Assembly: GCA_002409595.1 (NCBI GenBank)
Contig: DHNQ01000026.1
Span: 1-64,000 of the forward strand
Direction of reading: 5' to 3'
Source: Dysgonomonas sp. UBA5412
GTDB taxonomy: Bacteria > Bacteroidota > Bacteroidia > Bacteroidales > Dysgonomonadaceae
DNA length: 64,000 bases
This document shows positions 34,653-44,145 of this stretch, in pieces. The first letter of the stretch is position 1, and each line of letters starts with the position of its first letter. The notes beneath the pieces are model-generated. The model did no database searches. It was not told the DNA's origin and was given only the letters and a program-made list of their open reading frames with translations. Position numbers and translations under genes: made by a program.

Positions 34653-34934
34653 ATGAACCAGTATAAAAAATATATAGCCATATACAGAACAGCGTACGTT
34701 TTTTTCTTCTTTTACCTTCTTTTTATATCTTTAAATGATATTAATTTAGGCTTAGAGCCTCTCTATGCTTCTCTTCTTATAATTATACCTTTTATTATTT
34801 ATTGTGGTATATCTATATATGCAGAAGTCTTGATAAGAAGAAGTTTATTTCTTAAAAAACAACAGAAAGACAAAAAACGACAAACTCAGAATTACAAATG
34901 TTCTGAAGGTGATATTTCTACAGCTTTATCTTAA
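34653..34934 (+). CDS. Small two-helix membrane protein
   Basis: A 93-aa protein with two hydrophobic helices (residues ~8-28, AYVFFFFYLLFISL; and ~35-60, ASLLIIIPFIIYCGISIYAE) and a basic cytoplasmic tail rich in Lys/Gln. No family recognised. Its coding sequence is very AT-rich, like its surroundings, so expression is less certain than for neighbours. Confidence 0.55.
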   Translation: MNQYKKYIAIYRTAYVFFFFYLLFISLNDINLGLEPLYASLLIIIPFIIYCGISIYAEVLIRRSLFLKKQQKDKKRQTQNYKCSEGDISTALS

Positions 34935-34949
34935 GTGAAAATATATAAA

Positions 34950-34984
34950 TCAAAAAATGGGATGCTTTATAAAAGCATCCCATT
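34950..34984 (-). terminator. Terminator of the mutAB operon (bidirectional shape)
   Basis: Perfect 13-bp stem 34956-34968 / 34972-34984 with a 3-nt loop; T run on the minus strand (A run 34952-34957). It ends mutB transcription and may also stop the small membrane protein transcript. Confidence 0.85.
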
Positions 34985-35010
34985 CTTATTTATTTAATTA
35001 TTAAACTGAA

Positions 35011-37158
35011 TTAATCAGCCAATAATATTTTCATCATTTGCACAGCTGCTTTAGACACAGAAGTCCCAGGTCCAAAGATTGCAGCTACACCTGCTTTATA
35101 CAAGAAATCATAGTCTTGAGCAGGAATTACCCCTCCGGCAATAACGATGATATCTTCACGTCCCAGTTTTTTCAACTCTTCGATAACCTGAGGCACAAGA
35201 GTTTTGTGACCGGCAGCTAGAGATGATACACCCAGAACATTCACATCGTTTTCTACAGCCTGACGAGCAGCTTCTTCCGGAGTTTGGAACAAAGGTCCCA
35301 TATCCACGTCAAAACCACAGTCTGCATATCCGGTAGCAACTACCTTAGCTCCACGATCGTGCCCGTCCTGACCCATTTTGGCAATCATAATACGTGGTTG
35401 ACGACCTTCTTTTTTCGCAAATTCTTCAACAAGCTTTTGTGCTTCTTGGAATGTAGGGTCTTTTTTAGTTTCTGATGAATACACGCCTGATATGGTTCTT
35501 ATTATTGCTTTATAACGTCCTACTATTACTTCGCAAGCATCTGAGATCTCTCCCAGTGTTGCACGTACACGCGCAGCCTCTACGGCAAGCTCAAGTAGGT
35601 TACCTTTTTTAGTCTTAACACATTCTGTAATGGCAGCCAAAGCTTTTTTCACAGCTTCATTATCACGCTTAGCCTTCAAGTCGTTCAAACGTTCGATTTG
35701 TTGACGGCGTACCTCAGTATTATCCACATCTAAAATGTCGATTGGATCTTCTTTTTCCAAACGATACTTGTTGATACCGATAATAGTTTGGCTACCAGAG
35801 TCAATTCTGGCTTGTGTACGTGCAGCAGCCTCTTCGATACGCATCTTAGGAAGACCTGTATCGATAGCCTTAGCCATACCACCAAGTTTTTGTATCTCTT
35901 GAATATGTTCCCAAGCCTTATGTACAAGCTCGTTAGTAAGTGTTTCCACATAATAAGAACCTGCCCAAGGGTCGATTTCCTTAGTGATGTATGTTTCTTC
36001 TTGAATATATATCTGAGTATTACGGGCAATACGTGCCGAGAAGTCTGTTGGCAATGCAATAGCCTCATCCAGTGCATTTGTATGCAAAGATTGAGTGTGT
36101 CCCAGAGCAGCAGCCATAGCCTCAATACATGTACGTCCAACGTTATTGAATGGATCTTGCTCAGTCAATGACCAACCTGATGTTTGAGAGTGAGTACGCA
36201 AAGCAAGTGATTTCGGATTTTTAGCACCAAAACTTTTTACAATTTTAGCCCATAATAAACGTCCGGCCCGCATCTTTGCGATTTCCATAAAGTGGTTCAT
36301 ACCGATAGCCCAGAAGAATGATAGACGAGGTGCAAAAGCATCTACATCAATACCCGCATCTATACCTGCTTTCAGATATTCCATACCATCGGCAAGAGTA
36401 TAAGCCAACTCAATGTCGGCAGTTGCTCCGGCTTCCTGCATGTGATAACCTGAAATAGAGATAGAGTTGAACTTAGGCATCTTCTGAGAAGTGTATTCAA
36501 AAATATCAGCAATGATTTTCATTGAAAATTCAGGTGGGTAGATATATGTATTACGCACCATAAATTCTTTAAGAATATCATTTTGGATTGTACCTGCCAT
36601 TTCTTCAAGTTTTGCACCTTGCTCAAGTCCTGCATTGATATAGAAGGCAAGGATAGGAAGTACAGCACCGTTCATTGTCATTGATACTGACATCTGATTC
36701 AATGGAATACCTTCAAACAAGACTTTCATGTCTTCTACCGAGCAGATAGATACACCGGCTTTACCCACATCTCCTACTACACGAGGATGGTCGGCATCAT
36801 AACCACGGTGTGTGGCCAAGTCGAATGCCACAGAAAGACCTTTCTGTCCTGAGGCTAAGTTACGACGGTAGAATGCATTAGATTCGGCAGCAGTAGAGAA
36901 CCCTGCATACTGACGGATTGTCCAAGGACGCATGGCATACATACCTGAGTATGGTCCACGAAGGAAAGGCGGAATACCTGATGCATAGTGCAAATGTTCC
37001 ATGCCCTCGAGGTCTTCTTTTGAATAAACAGACTTAACCGGAATCAACTCAGGTGTCATCCAATCAGCCTTTATACCATTATCAACAGCCCATTTGGCAG
37101 CATCTGGAGCTGCGAAGCCTGCTTTGTTAATGTCTATATTTTTAAAATTTGGTTTCAT
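35011..37158 (-). CDS. mutB: Methylmalonyl-CoA mutase, large (alpha) subunit
   Basis: A 715-aa adenosylcobalamin-dependent mutase subunit that interconverts succinyl-CoA and (R)-methylmalonyl-CoA, the key step in propionate formation by Bacteroidales. The TIM-barrel substrate domain shows PYSGMYAMRPWTIRQYAGFS and RTHSQTSGWSLTEQDP; the C-terminal B12-binding domain has the D-x-H-x2-G motif in DGHDRGAKV with GVSSLAAGHKTLVPQV. It follows mutA by 24 bp and ends at a strong terminator. Length fits the family (about 715-730). Confidence 0.97.
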   Translation of the reverse strand: MKPNFKNIDINKAGFAAPDAAKWAVDNGIKADWMTPELIPVKSVYSKEDLEGMEHLHYASGIPPFLRGPYSGMYAMRPWTIRQYAGFSTAAESNAFYRRNLASGQKGLSVAFDLATHRGYDADHPRVVGDVGKAGVSICSVEDMKVLFEGIPLNQMSVSMTMNGAVLPILAFYINAGLEQGAKLEEMAGTIQNDILKEFMVRNTYIYPPEFSMKIIADIFEYTSQKMPKFNSISISGYHMQEAGATADIELAYTLADGMEYLKAGIDAGIDVDAFAPRLSFFWAIGMNHFMEIAKMRAGRLLWAKIVKSFGAKNPKSLALRTHSQTSGWSLTEQDPFNNVGRTCIEAMAAALGHTQSLHTNALDEAIALPTDFSARIARNTQIYIQEETYITKEIDPWAGSYYVETLTNELVHKAWEHIQEIQKLGGMAKAIDTGLPKMRIEEAAARTQARIDSGSQTIIGINKYRLEKEDPIDILDVDNTEVRRQQIERLNDLKAKRDNEAVKKALAAITECVKTKKGNLLELAVEAARVRATLGEISDACEVIVGRYKAIIRTISGVYSSETKKDPTFQEAQKLVEEFAKKEGRQPRIMIAKMGQDGHDRGAKVVATGYADCGFDVDMGPLFQTPEEAARQAVENDVNVLGVSSLAAGHKTLVPQVIEELKKLGREDIIVIAGGVIPAQDYDFLYKAGVAAIFGPGTSVSKAAVQMMKILLAD

Positions 37159-37182
37159 CTTTTTTTAATTTTAGCTACTTAC

Positions 37183-39072
37183 TTAATCGATTCCTAGTTT
37201 AGCGTTGAACATTCTTAATGTTTCCAAAACATTGCTCTTCACATTGATGAAGTGTTCGATGCCTTGAGCTTTAAGATCTTCCATGCAAGCAGGAGCCCCT
37301 GCTATAACTAAGTGTTCATCATCACCTATTAGTTTTTTAGCTTCAGGTGCATAAGTTGCATATTCGTCGTCGCTAGAACATAGAACGATAATGTCTGCAT
37401 TCTTCTCACGGGCTGCCTTAATGCCGGCTTCTACAGTTTCAAAACCTAGGTTGTCGATTATTTTGTAACCTGCACAACCAAAGAAGTTACTAGAGAATTG
37501 GGCACGGGCAAGACGCATACCTAAGCTACCGATGGTAAGCATAAATACAGTAGGTGCACCATGCTTTTCGGTTGCTAAACGTAGTGTTTCGAATGCTGTA
37601 GCCAAACGACCGGTAGGTAGAGCCATATATGGAGCATCTTCTTTTTCGCATCCGCATCCGCAAGCCTCTTTTTCTACAATTTTGCTGTCTGCTTTTTCGG
37701 TGAAATTAGGATATTGGTTAGTACCTAATAATACTTCGCGGCGAGTAGCTAATGATTTGAAACGAGCTTCGGCCGATTCTTTTATACCTGTTTGTATAGT
37801 TCCGGCTTTTATAGCTTCGTAGAATCCTTTTTCGTCTACTTCTAAGAATAACTTCCAAGCTTGTTCAGCTATGGCTTTAGTTAGGTTCTCAATATAATAT
37901 GATCCTGAAGAAGGGTCAGTTACTTTATCGAAATGACACTCTTCTTTCAACAACAATTGTTGATTACGAGCAATACGTTCTGAAAAATCATCTGATGTTT
38001 TGTATGTTTCATCAAATGGACGTACTGTAAGAGAGTTGATCCCTGCAATAGTTGCAGACATTGCTTCTGTTTGAGTACGAAGTAGATTTACATGTGCATC
38101 GTAAACCGTTTTATTAAATGTCGATGTTTGAGCGTGAGTGTATATTTTTGACGCACAACGACAGATACCATCTGCTGATTTATTCGGACATTCGTGGTTA
38201 CATTTAGGCTCGTAAGCATTTACGATTTCAGCCCACAACCAACGTGCTGCACGGAATTTAGCTATTTCCATGAAATAGTTACCTCCGATTCCAAAATTGA
38301 ATTTTATTTTTTTAGCTACTAATGCAGCATCTAGTCCGGCATTGATAAGAGCAGAAAGTAATTGATTACCGTTAGCTAGTGCGTATCCTAGTTCCTGATA
38401 GATGTATGCTCCGCCATCGTTGATTGCAGAAGCGTTTACTGCTAATACACGGAAACGAGGAAGCGCTGCGGCAGCATTTACTATTTCGGCTGCTTTTTCA
38501 ACCCAGTTTTTTGCCTCGCGACCTTTTTTCAAAAGAGGTTTGAACGGATCGTAATTTACAGATCCATAACAGTCTTTTAAATTTACGCCCGCATTTTTAT
38601 AATACTCGACAAGGATCTTAACTAAATCTAAAGATTTGCTATAACAAGTGCTGAAATTCAATTCAACAGCTTCTGGGCAGATATCTTTAAGCAATGTTTT
38701 GATATTTTCTGCGCTTACATCATCACCATCAATATTGAACCCTAAAGATGTAATTCCTTTGTTTAATACATCCAGAGCTTTAGCATTAGCAGCTTTGAAG
38801 TCGTTTACACAGATATCCTGACGTGTGTACCAGTCGTTGTCTTTCTTTGTACCACGTACATAAGGAAACTCGCCCGGAAGTGAATCGGTAGTTTGCATAC
38901 CATCAATGTTTTCACTTCTGTAGAATGGATTTACTTTAAATCCTTCATTAGTTCTCCAAACAAGTTTTTTCTCAAAATCGGCGCCTTTAAGGTCAGCCGT
39001 AATCTTAGCCATCCACTCTTCGGTAGATATTGGTGGAAAGTCTGAGAAAAGCTTTTCTTTTTGATTAGCCAT
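37183..39072 (-). CDS. mutA: Methylmalonyl-CoA mutase, small (beta) subunit, with Cys insertion
   Basis: A 629-aa small subunit, partner of MutB; it lacks the functional B12-binding D-x-H-x2-G motif, as expected. TIM-barrel landmarks are FNFGIGGNYFMEIAKFRAARWLW (split here around residue 260-280), HAQTSTFNKT and DPSSGSYYIENLT. Two oddities stand out: an inserted Cys cluster C291-x3-C295-x8-C304-x-C306 just before the HAQTS loop, and an ACGCGC stretch in the linker to the C-terminal domain (around 37648-37666). They may bind metal. A -7 element lies at 39207-39214. Confidence 0.95.
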   Translation of the reverse strand: MANQKEKLFSDFPPISTEEWMAKITADLKGADFEKKLVWRTNEGFKVNPFYRSENIDGMQTTDSLPGEFPYVRGTKKDNDWYTRQDICVNDFKAANAKALDVLNKGITSLGFNIDGDDVSAENIKTLLKDICPEAVELNFSTCYSKSLDLVKILVEYYKNAGVNLKDCYGSVNYDPFKPLLKKGREAKNWVEKAAEIVNAAAALPRFRVLAVNASAINDGGAYIYQELGYALANGNQLLSALINAGLDAALVAKKIKFNFGIGGNYFMEIAKFRAARWLWAEIVNAYEPKCNHECPNKSADGICRCASKIYTHAQTSTFNKTVYDAHVNLLRTQTEAMSATIAGINSLTVRPFDETYKTSDDFSERIARNQQLLLKEECHFDKVTDPSSGSYYIENLTKAIAEQAWKLFLEVDEKGFYEAIKAGTIQTGIKESAEARFKSLATRREVLLGTNQYPNFTEKADSKIVEKEACGCGCEKEDAPYMALPTGRLATAFETLRLATEKHGAPTVFMLTIGSLGMRLARAQFSSNFFGCAGYKIIDNLGFETVEAGIKAAREKNADIIVLCSSDDEYATYAPEAKKLIGDDEHLVIAGAPACMEDLKAQGIEHFINVKSNVLETLRMFNAKLGID

Positions 39073-39494
39073 GATTAATTTTTATTGTTTAATGTATATA
39101 GGTTTTATTTCGTTGACTATTAGTTGATTATGTTTTTGGTCTATGATTTATAAATGAAATTTATGAGTGCTTACACTCAAATAGTTACATTTTTCATAAG
39201 GCAATACAAAAGTAAAGCTTTTTGTTTGCTTAGTAAAGTTTTAAACGCTAAAATTTCTTTGTTTTAAGATATAATTCTTTTTCTATAATCAGTTTGTCGT
39301 TTGTTAAAGACTTAATTATTTGTAGCTTCTCCAAATAAGAACGTTTATATTGCTTTTCCTTCAAAACTATTTCTATATACTACTATTCAAAAGCAATTTG
39401 TCTCAATTGATATAATGAAACTTTATCTCTATGATATATGACTACTGCTCGGTTTCATTTTATATATGAGAAAATAACATTTTGAATTTGAAAT
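39073..39494. other. Gap between mutA and the phage-type genes
   Basis: 422 bp without a gene. It holds the probable mutA promoter (CAAAAGTA on + at 39207-39214, minus strand TACTTTTG), giving a leader of about 130 nt. I looked for a cobalamin riboswitch in that leader and saw none. No exact promoter motif is visible for the terminase gene, and no att-like repeat. Confidence 0.5.
39207..39214 (-). promoter_or_regulatory. -7 promoter element of mutA-mutB
   Basis: Minus-strand TACTTTTG matches TAnnTTTG, about 135 bp before the mutA start; no -33 found. Confidence 0.4.
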
Positions 39495-40670
39495 ATGAAA
39501 ACAACATCTGTTTTTGCCCGTAATGTAGACGCATTCAATTCGGGTATGAGATATATTGTAAATAAAGGATCAACCCGTTCGTCCAAAACATACAGCATCT
39601 TACAATTGCTTTTTATGATAGCCGAAAATTCTACTTTTCCGATGGTTATATCTATCGTATCAGAATCGATGCCTCATTTGAAAAAAGGCTGTATTCGCGA
39701 TTTTAAAGAAATTCTGGAACAAAAGGGATATTGGAAACAAAGTTGTTGGAACGCTACTGATAAGATATATAGAGTTAACGATTCGATGATAGAATTTTTC
39801 TCAGCCGACAATCCAGCCAAAGTACACGGACCTTCTCGCGATATACTGTATGTAAATGAATGTATAAATATTGATTATGAAACTTATCGACAATTGGCTA
39901 TTCGCACTACAAAAACTATTTTTCTGGATTGTAATCCCTGTTATGAATTTTGGCTTGATGAGAAAGTATTAATACGCCCCGATGCCATGCTGATACATTC
40001 TACATATAGAGATAATGAGTTTTTATCGCAGGCACAGATTGATGAGATAGAATCGAACCGAAATGATAAAGACTGGTGGCTGGTGTATGGTGAAGGACAA
40101 ACCGGTTTGAGGCAAGGCGTTATTATCCAAAACTGGGATATTGTATCGGATATGCCTGATATATATAAAAAAAGATGGATAGGTATTGATTTTGGGTTCA
40201 CTAACGATCCTACTGCCATTGTCGATATACGTTTGGCTGGAGGTGACTTGTGGATAGATGAGATATTGTATGCCAAAGGTTACGATAATATTATGATTTC
40301 CGATTATCTGAAATCAAAGGATATTCCTCTGGTAGTAAGCCTGATAGCCGATAGTGCCGAGCCTAAGAGCATAAAGGAAATATTGTCGCAAGGGTGGAAA
40401 ATAGAATCGGCGCAGAAGGGGAGGGATAGCATTGTTTCGGGACTCTCTATATTGAACCGATATAAAAAACATATATCTAAAAGAAGTGTGAATATCATAA
40501 ATGAATATAGAAATTATCGCTGGCAGACCGATGATTTTGGTAATGCCACCAATACACCCATTGATAAGTACAATCACTCGATAGACGCTCAGCGTTACGT
40601 TTGTCTCAATAAACTCATAGAAAAAAGCAATGGGCTATCTTATTCGGTAATAAAAGGCAAACGACTATAA
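39495..40670 (+). CDS. Phage-type terminase large subunit
   Basis: A 391-aa terminase large subunit of the PBSX/terminase_3 kind, the motor and nuclease that packages phage DNA. The ATPase part has Walker A GSTRSSKT (residues 25-32) and Walker B DILYVNE (116-122, catalytic Glu122). The RNase H-like nuclease part has Asp232 in GIDFGFTNDPT, Asp286 in LIADSAEP, and Asp364 in SIDAQRYV, so all acidic residues are in place. The gene is intact but has no small terminase, portal, capsid or integrase nearby; only a tail-type gene follows 88 bp downstream. It is either a prophage remnant or a retained pair. Confidence 0.88.
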   Translation: MKTTSVFARNVDAFNSGMRYIVNKGSTRSSKTYSILQLLFMIAENSTFPMVISIVSESMPHLKKGCIRDFKEILEQKGYWKQSCWNATDKIYRVNDSMIEFFSADNPAKVHGPSRDILYVNECINIDYETYRQLAIRTTKTIFLDCNPCYEFWLDEKVLIRPDAMLIHSTYRDNEFLSQAQIDEIESNRNDKDWWLVYGEGQTGLRQGVIIQNWDIVSDMPDIYKKRWIGIDFGFTNDPTAIVDIRLAGGDLWIDEILYAKGYDNIMISDYLKSKDIPLVVSLIADSAEPKSIKEILSQGWKIESAQKGRDSIVSGLSILNRYKKHISKRSVNIINEYRNYRWQTDDFGNATNTPIDKYNHSIDAQRYVCLNKLIEKSNGLSYSVIKGKRL

Positions 40671-40758
40671 AAGAATAATTATCTGTTTTTTTAACATATA
40701 AGCATTCTTCCATTGTGTTTTTATCTCTCTATTAATGAAAACAATCTAATAATAAATT

Positions 40759-43425
40759 ATGGCAAGTATAGAATTATACATCAACAAACAATTGTGTGAT
40801 ATAGAAAATCCCGATAAATTTTCAGTCTACTTAAAGCGTCAATTAATCAATCCTACGGAGCTGAGTGTCAAAGATGCACAACGGTCTTATGATATTACAT
40901 TGCCTGCCACTGTGGTTAATAACGCAATATTCGGATACATCAATACGGAGGAGGTAAGAGGTAAGTTTTCGCAGCTTTACGATGCTCAACTGCTTGTGAA
41001 TGGAGTGAGAATTTTTGATGGGAAGTTCAAAATGAGCGAAATATCTAAAACATATTATAAAGGCAATCTGGGTATTCCTGCACAAAAAACGGTTAAAGAA
41101 ATTTTTGGCGATAAGATGATGAATGAAGCAGGGGAATGGCTTATCGGATTTAAAAATATTGCAGATATTACAGCGTATAACAAAGGTACAGCTAAAGATG
41201 CTGATGCCTGCTTCTTCCCGTTGGTGCTCTATGGCTTATTGCCTAAAGATGCGATGGAAGTGAAAGGGAACGCTGTATATACCGATAAGGACGTGTTTGA
41301 CCAAACAGTCAGACTTGGCTTTAAGCATGTACCGCCATCGATAAACTGCCTTAAAGCCATAGAACAAATATTTAATAGTCAGGATTTAAAAATTGGAGGA
41401 TCTGCTTTTAATGACGAACGTCTGACTAAACTGTATATGAGTTATAAGAATCCGCCCGAATACCCGATGCCGTGGAATTATGGGGAGTTGGCTACAATAA
41501 AGATAAAAGGAAATTGGACTAATGTAAGGGATGGAAAAGTAGAAGCTCAGTATTTTACGCATGAGGATAACCCTAACTTCGTCGTAGTCGATTTGCTGAA
41601 CAACTCTCATATGAGATTGACAGAACCGTTGACTGATCCCGGAGCGAATGTATTATCGTATGTCGGAGAATTGAACGGACGGGAAGTTAATCATAATATA
41701 GTGAGTGTGCCCAGTAGCGGACTTTATAAGATAACACTGGAGACAACTGTAACAATAGATAGTGCCTTAAATGACAATGTAAAAGATAATGGCATAATAG
41801 TGGCTTCCGGAAGACAAATGGGTTTTTTAGGTATAGAATTTTATGAATACATAAACGATCTTAATTCTTCCCGTTTCGAAGTGAAATTGCTTCGCTACAA
41901 AAAAGATCAACAAAAAGATTTGACCAAAGACTTTGGCTTCGATAATGAATTTTATAAGGATAATATGGATCAGGAATATGGTGACAATTACTATCCAAAA
42001 TATTTTCCTAAGCCGGGTGGTGTAAACTTTATAGACATTAAGCAAAATGAGTTTTTGATTTGTGGGTTTTCTTTCAATGAGAATATTGAAAAAGGAGAGG
42101 CAGGATCGAATCCGGTAAATCAGGATCAGCCTAAAAATAATATACTGGTAAAAAAATGTGGTAAATCTTACGATGGAGCTTTAGACTATTTTCAGTCTGT
42201 TGTTACTACTTGTCCTCAATATTATAAAGCAGATATTGACGAAGCGGGAGTTGTAACTTACGAATTACAATCCGATAGATTCTCGATGAGTCTGACTGAT
42301 ACTCCTTTTGATAATAAGATAGAGAAAGATAACGATAATTTCAGAGGCACAGGTAAAGTCTGTGTAGTAGCCTGGCTGGAAGAAGGTGATAAGTTGGTTT
42401 TGACGGGTAATTCGGATAAAGGGAAAGTTCGTAAGGAACGTACTTGGATTAAGCATACCATAGATTTCGAACTGTCGATAGACGCTTTTCTTAAAGAAAA
42501 AGATGGATGGCTAAAGGTAAATGAAGAGATTTGGACAGGCACGGGAGATATGTCTTGGAAGACAGATACAACATTCCTAACAGACAATTTGGATCTGATA
42601 AAATTTCTTCCATCGAAAATAAAGATTAACGATTGGCTCGATAATTTTTGCAAAGCATTCAATTTGAATTTAGTACAAACCGATCAGGAAAGCTTTGAAC
42701 TGAATACACGCCAGATAAGATCTTTGAATGTAGCTTCTGTAATAAATCTCGACCATAAGACGGATGTGGATGTCTTGAGGCGCAATACATCACTGTCTCT
42801 TCCGTCTGCATATCAAATTGGTTTTACGATAGATAAGCAGGAACAAGGATATGTAGAATCTCCTGCCAAAGACGATGGAGGAGGTAACTATAATACCGGC
42901 AGTCCCGAACTGAAAATAATAAATCAGACTTCGTTTTTTTCTTACAATTGGCTGAAAAAAATAAAGAATTCTCTTATCAATGAAGATTTATACTTGCCGG
43001 TTGTCTCAGACAAGAAGGTGTGGGAAAACGGGGTGTCGGACTATCAGAAGATGCAGGAAGAAAATTATATAGACAAGGCTCAACGCTTTTGGTACAAAAA
43101 AACTTCTACCTTTCCCACAATACTCAAAAAGACAATAGACGTAGAAGCCGGATTGGTAGCTACACATATCAATGGCGAAAATCCAATGAATCTCGATTAT
43201 AAAGATGAGCCATATTCTATTCTTAACAATTATTTTACCCTACTTACCGATGCTGACAATTGCTACACTATGGTAGAGTGTTATCTCAGTCCCGAAGAGT
43301 ATAACAGAATTCCCGATAGTATGGTAAAATTAAATAGTGATCTATACTATGTAGCAGATATTGACGGCTACGATCCTTTGTCTAAAAAGAAAACTACATT
43401 AAAGCTAATTCGACGAATGCAATAA
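40759..43425 (+). CDS. Bacteroidetes phage tail/baseplate-type protein
   Basis: An 888-aa soluble protein. Its start follows a pattern I associate with large structural proteins of Bacteroidetes prophages: LYINKQLCDIENP, a bridging segment with NPTE, then YDITLPATVVNNAIFGY, and LLVNGVRIFDGKF. The remainder is acidic, beta-rich and lacks membrane segments; a region near residues 610-660 (LPSKIKINDWLDNFCKAFNL) is also typical of these proteins. A role in the tail or baseplate is inferred from such prophage contexts, not from a known structure. The frame is open throughout, with no sign of decay, and a terminator follows. It belongs with the terminase gene upstream. Confidence 0.7.
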   Translation: MASIELYINKQLCDIENPDKFSVYLKRQLINPTELSVKDAQRSYDITLPATVVNNAIFGYINTEEVRGKFSQLYDAQLLVNGVRIFDGKFKMSEISKTYYKGNLGIPAQKTVKEIFGDKMMNEAGEWLIGFKNIADITAYNKGTAKDADACFFPLVLYGLLPKDAMEVKGNAVYTDKDVFDQTVRLGFKHVPPSINCLKAIEQIFNSQDLKIGGSAFNDERLTKLYMSYKNPPEYPMPWNYGELATIKIKGNWTNVRDGKVEAQYFTHEDNPNFVVVDLLNNSHMRLTEPLTDPGANVLSYVGELNGREVNHNIVSVPSSGLYKITLETTVTIDSALNDNVKDNGIIVASGRQMGFLGIEFYEYINDLNSSRFEVKLLRYKKDQQKDLTKDFGFDNEFYKDNMDQEYGDNYYPKYFPKPGGVNFIDIKQNEFLICGFSFNENIEKGEAGSNPVNQDQPKNNILVKKCGKSYDGALDYFQSVVTTCPQYYKADIDEAGVVTYELQSDRFSMSLTDTPFDNKIEKDNDNFRGTGKVCVVAWLEEGDKLVLTGNSDKGKVRKERTWIKHTIDFELSIDAFLKEKDGWLKVNEEIWTGTGDMSWKTDTTFLTDNLDLIKFLPSKIKINDWLDNFCKAFNLNLVQTDQESFELNTRQIRSLNVASVINLDHKTDVDVLRRNTSLSLPSAYQIGFTIDKQEQGYVESPAKDDGGGNYNTGSPELKIINQTSFFSYNWLKKIKNSLINEDLYLPVVSDKKVWENGVSDYQKMQEENYIDKAQRFWYKKTSTFPTILKKTIDVEAGLVATHINGENPMNLDYKDEPYSILNNYFTLLTDADNCYTMVECYLSPEEYNRIPDSMVKLNSDLYYVADIDGYDPLSKKKTTLKLIRRMQ

Positions 43426-43436
43426 GATGTTATAGT

Positions 43437-43469
43437 AAAAGTCCTACTAAAAAAGTAGGGCTTTTATTT
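43437..43469 (+). terminator. Terminator after the tail-type gene
   Basis: 12-bp stem 43437-43448 / 43454-43465 (one G-T pair) with a 5-nt A loop, 11 bp after the stop; the run of T on the + strand supports this direction. The converging lipoprotein gene ends just beyond. Confidence 0.75.
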
Positions 43470-43911
43470 ATTCTTTGTACTCTTTAAACTCTTTATATTT
43501 TCTCCATTCTGTGGTGTGATATCTTATATATAGATATTTTACACCATCTTCTATTTTAATTTTATACAGACAGTATGACAGTCTTTCTGTAAAAGCTGTG
43601 TTGTTTATCTTATAATGTGAGGAAATTATTGATTTCTCCCATTTTGCTGTTGATGAATTATATACAATATGACTTGACGAGAAATCTTTTCCAAAATAAA
43701 GCCGCGTATAAGGTTTAGTCAAAAGTTGCCACCCTCCCTCAATCGGATTATAATACCCACCATAATAATTAGGGTCGTTTGGGTCGTTCCAATCCCCATT
43801 CCATACAAATTTTTCCTTGTCGTCTTTTTTCTCATCATCATCGTCGCTTCCGCATGCCATAAATGAAAGGCATATTGAGCAAATTAATGTAAAAGCAAAT
43901 AGTTTTTTCAT
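43468..43911 (-). CDS. Small surface lipoprotein, unknown function
   Basis: A 147-aa lipoprotein: signal peptide with Cys20 in SFMAC, followed at once by GSDDDDEKKDDKEK. An acidic run right after the Cys is the lipoprotein export signal that sends Bacteroidetes lipoproteins to the cell surface. The mature part is rich in Trp and Tyr (WNGDWNDPNDPNYYGGYYNP) and ends with an Arg/Lys/Glu tail; it looks like a small beta-sandwich or lipocalin-like domain, but I do not recognise it. It has the feel of an accessory gene next to the phage pair. Confidence 0.72.
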   Translation of the reverse strand: MKKLFAFTLICSICLSFMACGSDDDDEKKDDKEKFVWNGDWNDPNDPNYYGGYYNPIEGGWQLLTKPYTRLYFGKDFSSSHIVYNSSTAKWEKSIISSHYKINNTAFTERLSYCLYKIKIEDGVKYLYIRYHTTEWRKYKEFKEYKE

Positions 43912-44145
43912 TTTGTGTTAAATAAGTTTTAGATCAATAAAGGTAGTAAAAATTAAACAAATCTTCTAAAAGTTAATAAATCCAATAAAATAACGGAGAT
44001 TGAATCTAAAGAAGGCTTGTTTGTTTTTTTTGTATATCTTTATTGCGACTTTATAAAATTAATAATTAAAAATAAGTAATTCGAACATTTATAAAACGAA
44101 CATCTATTTTTATTATTCATACCCATTCGGGTCTGTGACAAATAT

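Noticed and set aside
39073..39206. Cobalamin riboswitch ahead of mutA
   Set aside because: No B12-box or matching fold could be recognised in the leader.
39400..43500. Attachment-site repeats flanking the phage-type genes
   Set aside because: No matching direct repeats seen at the two ends and no tRNA gene nearby.
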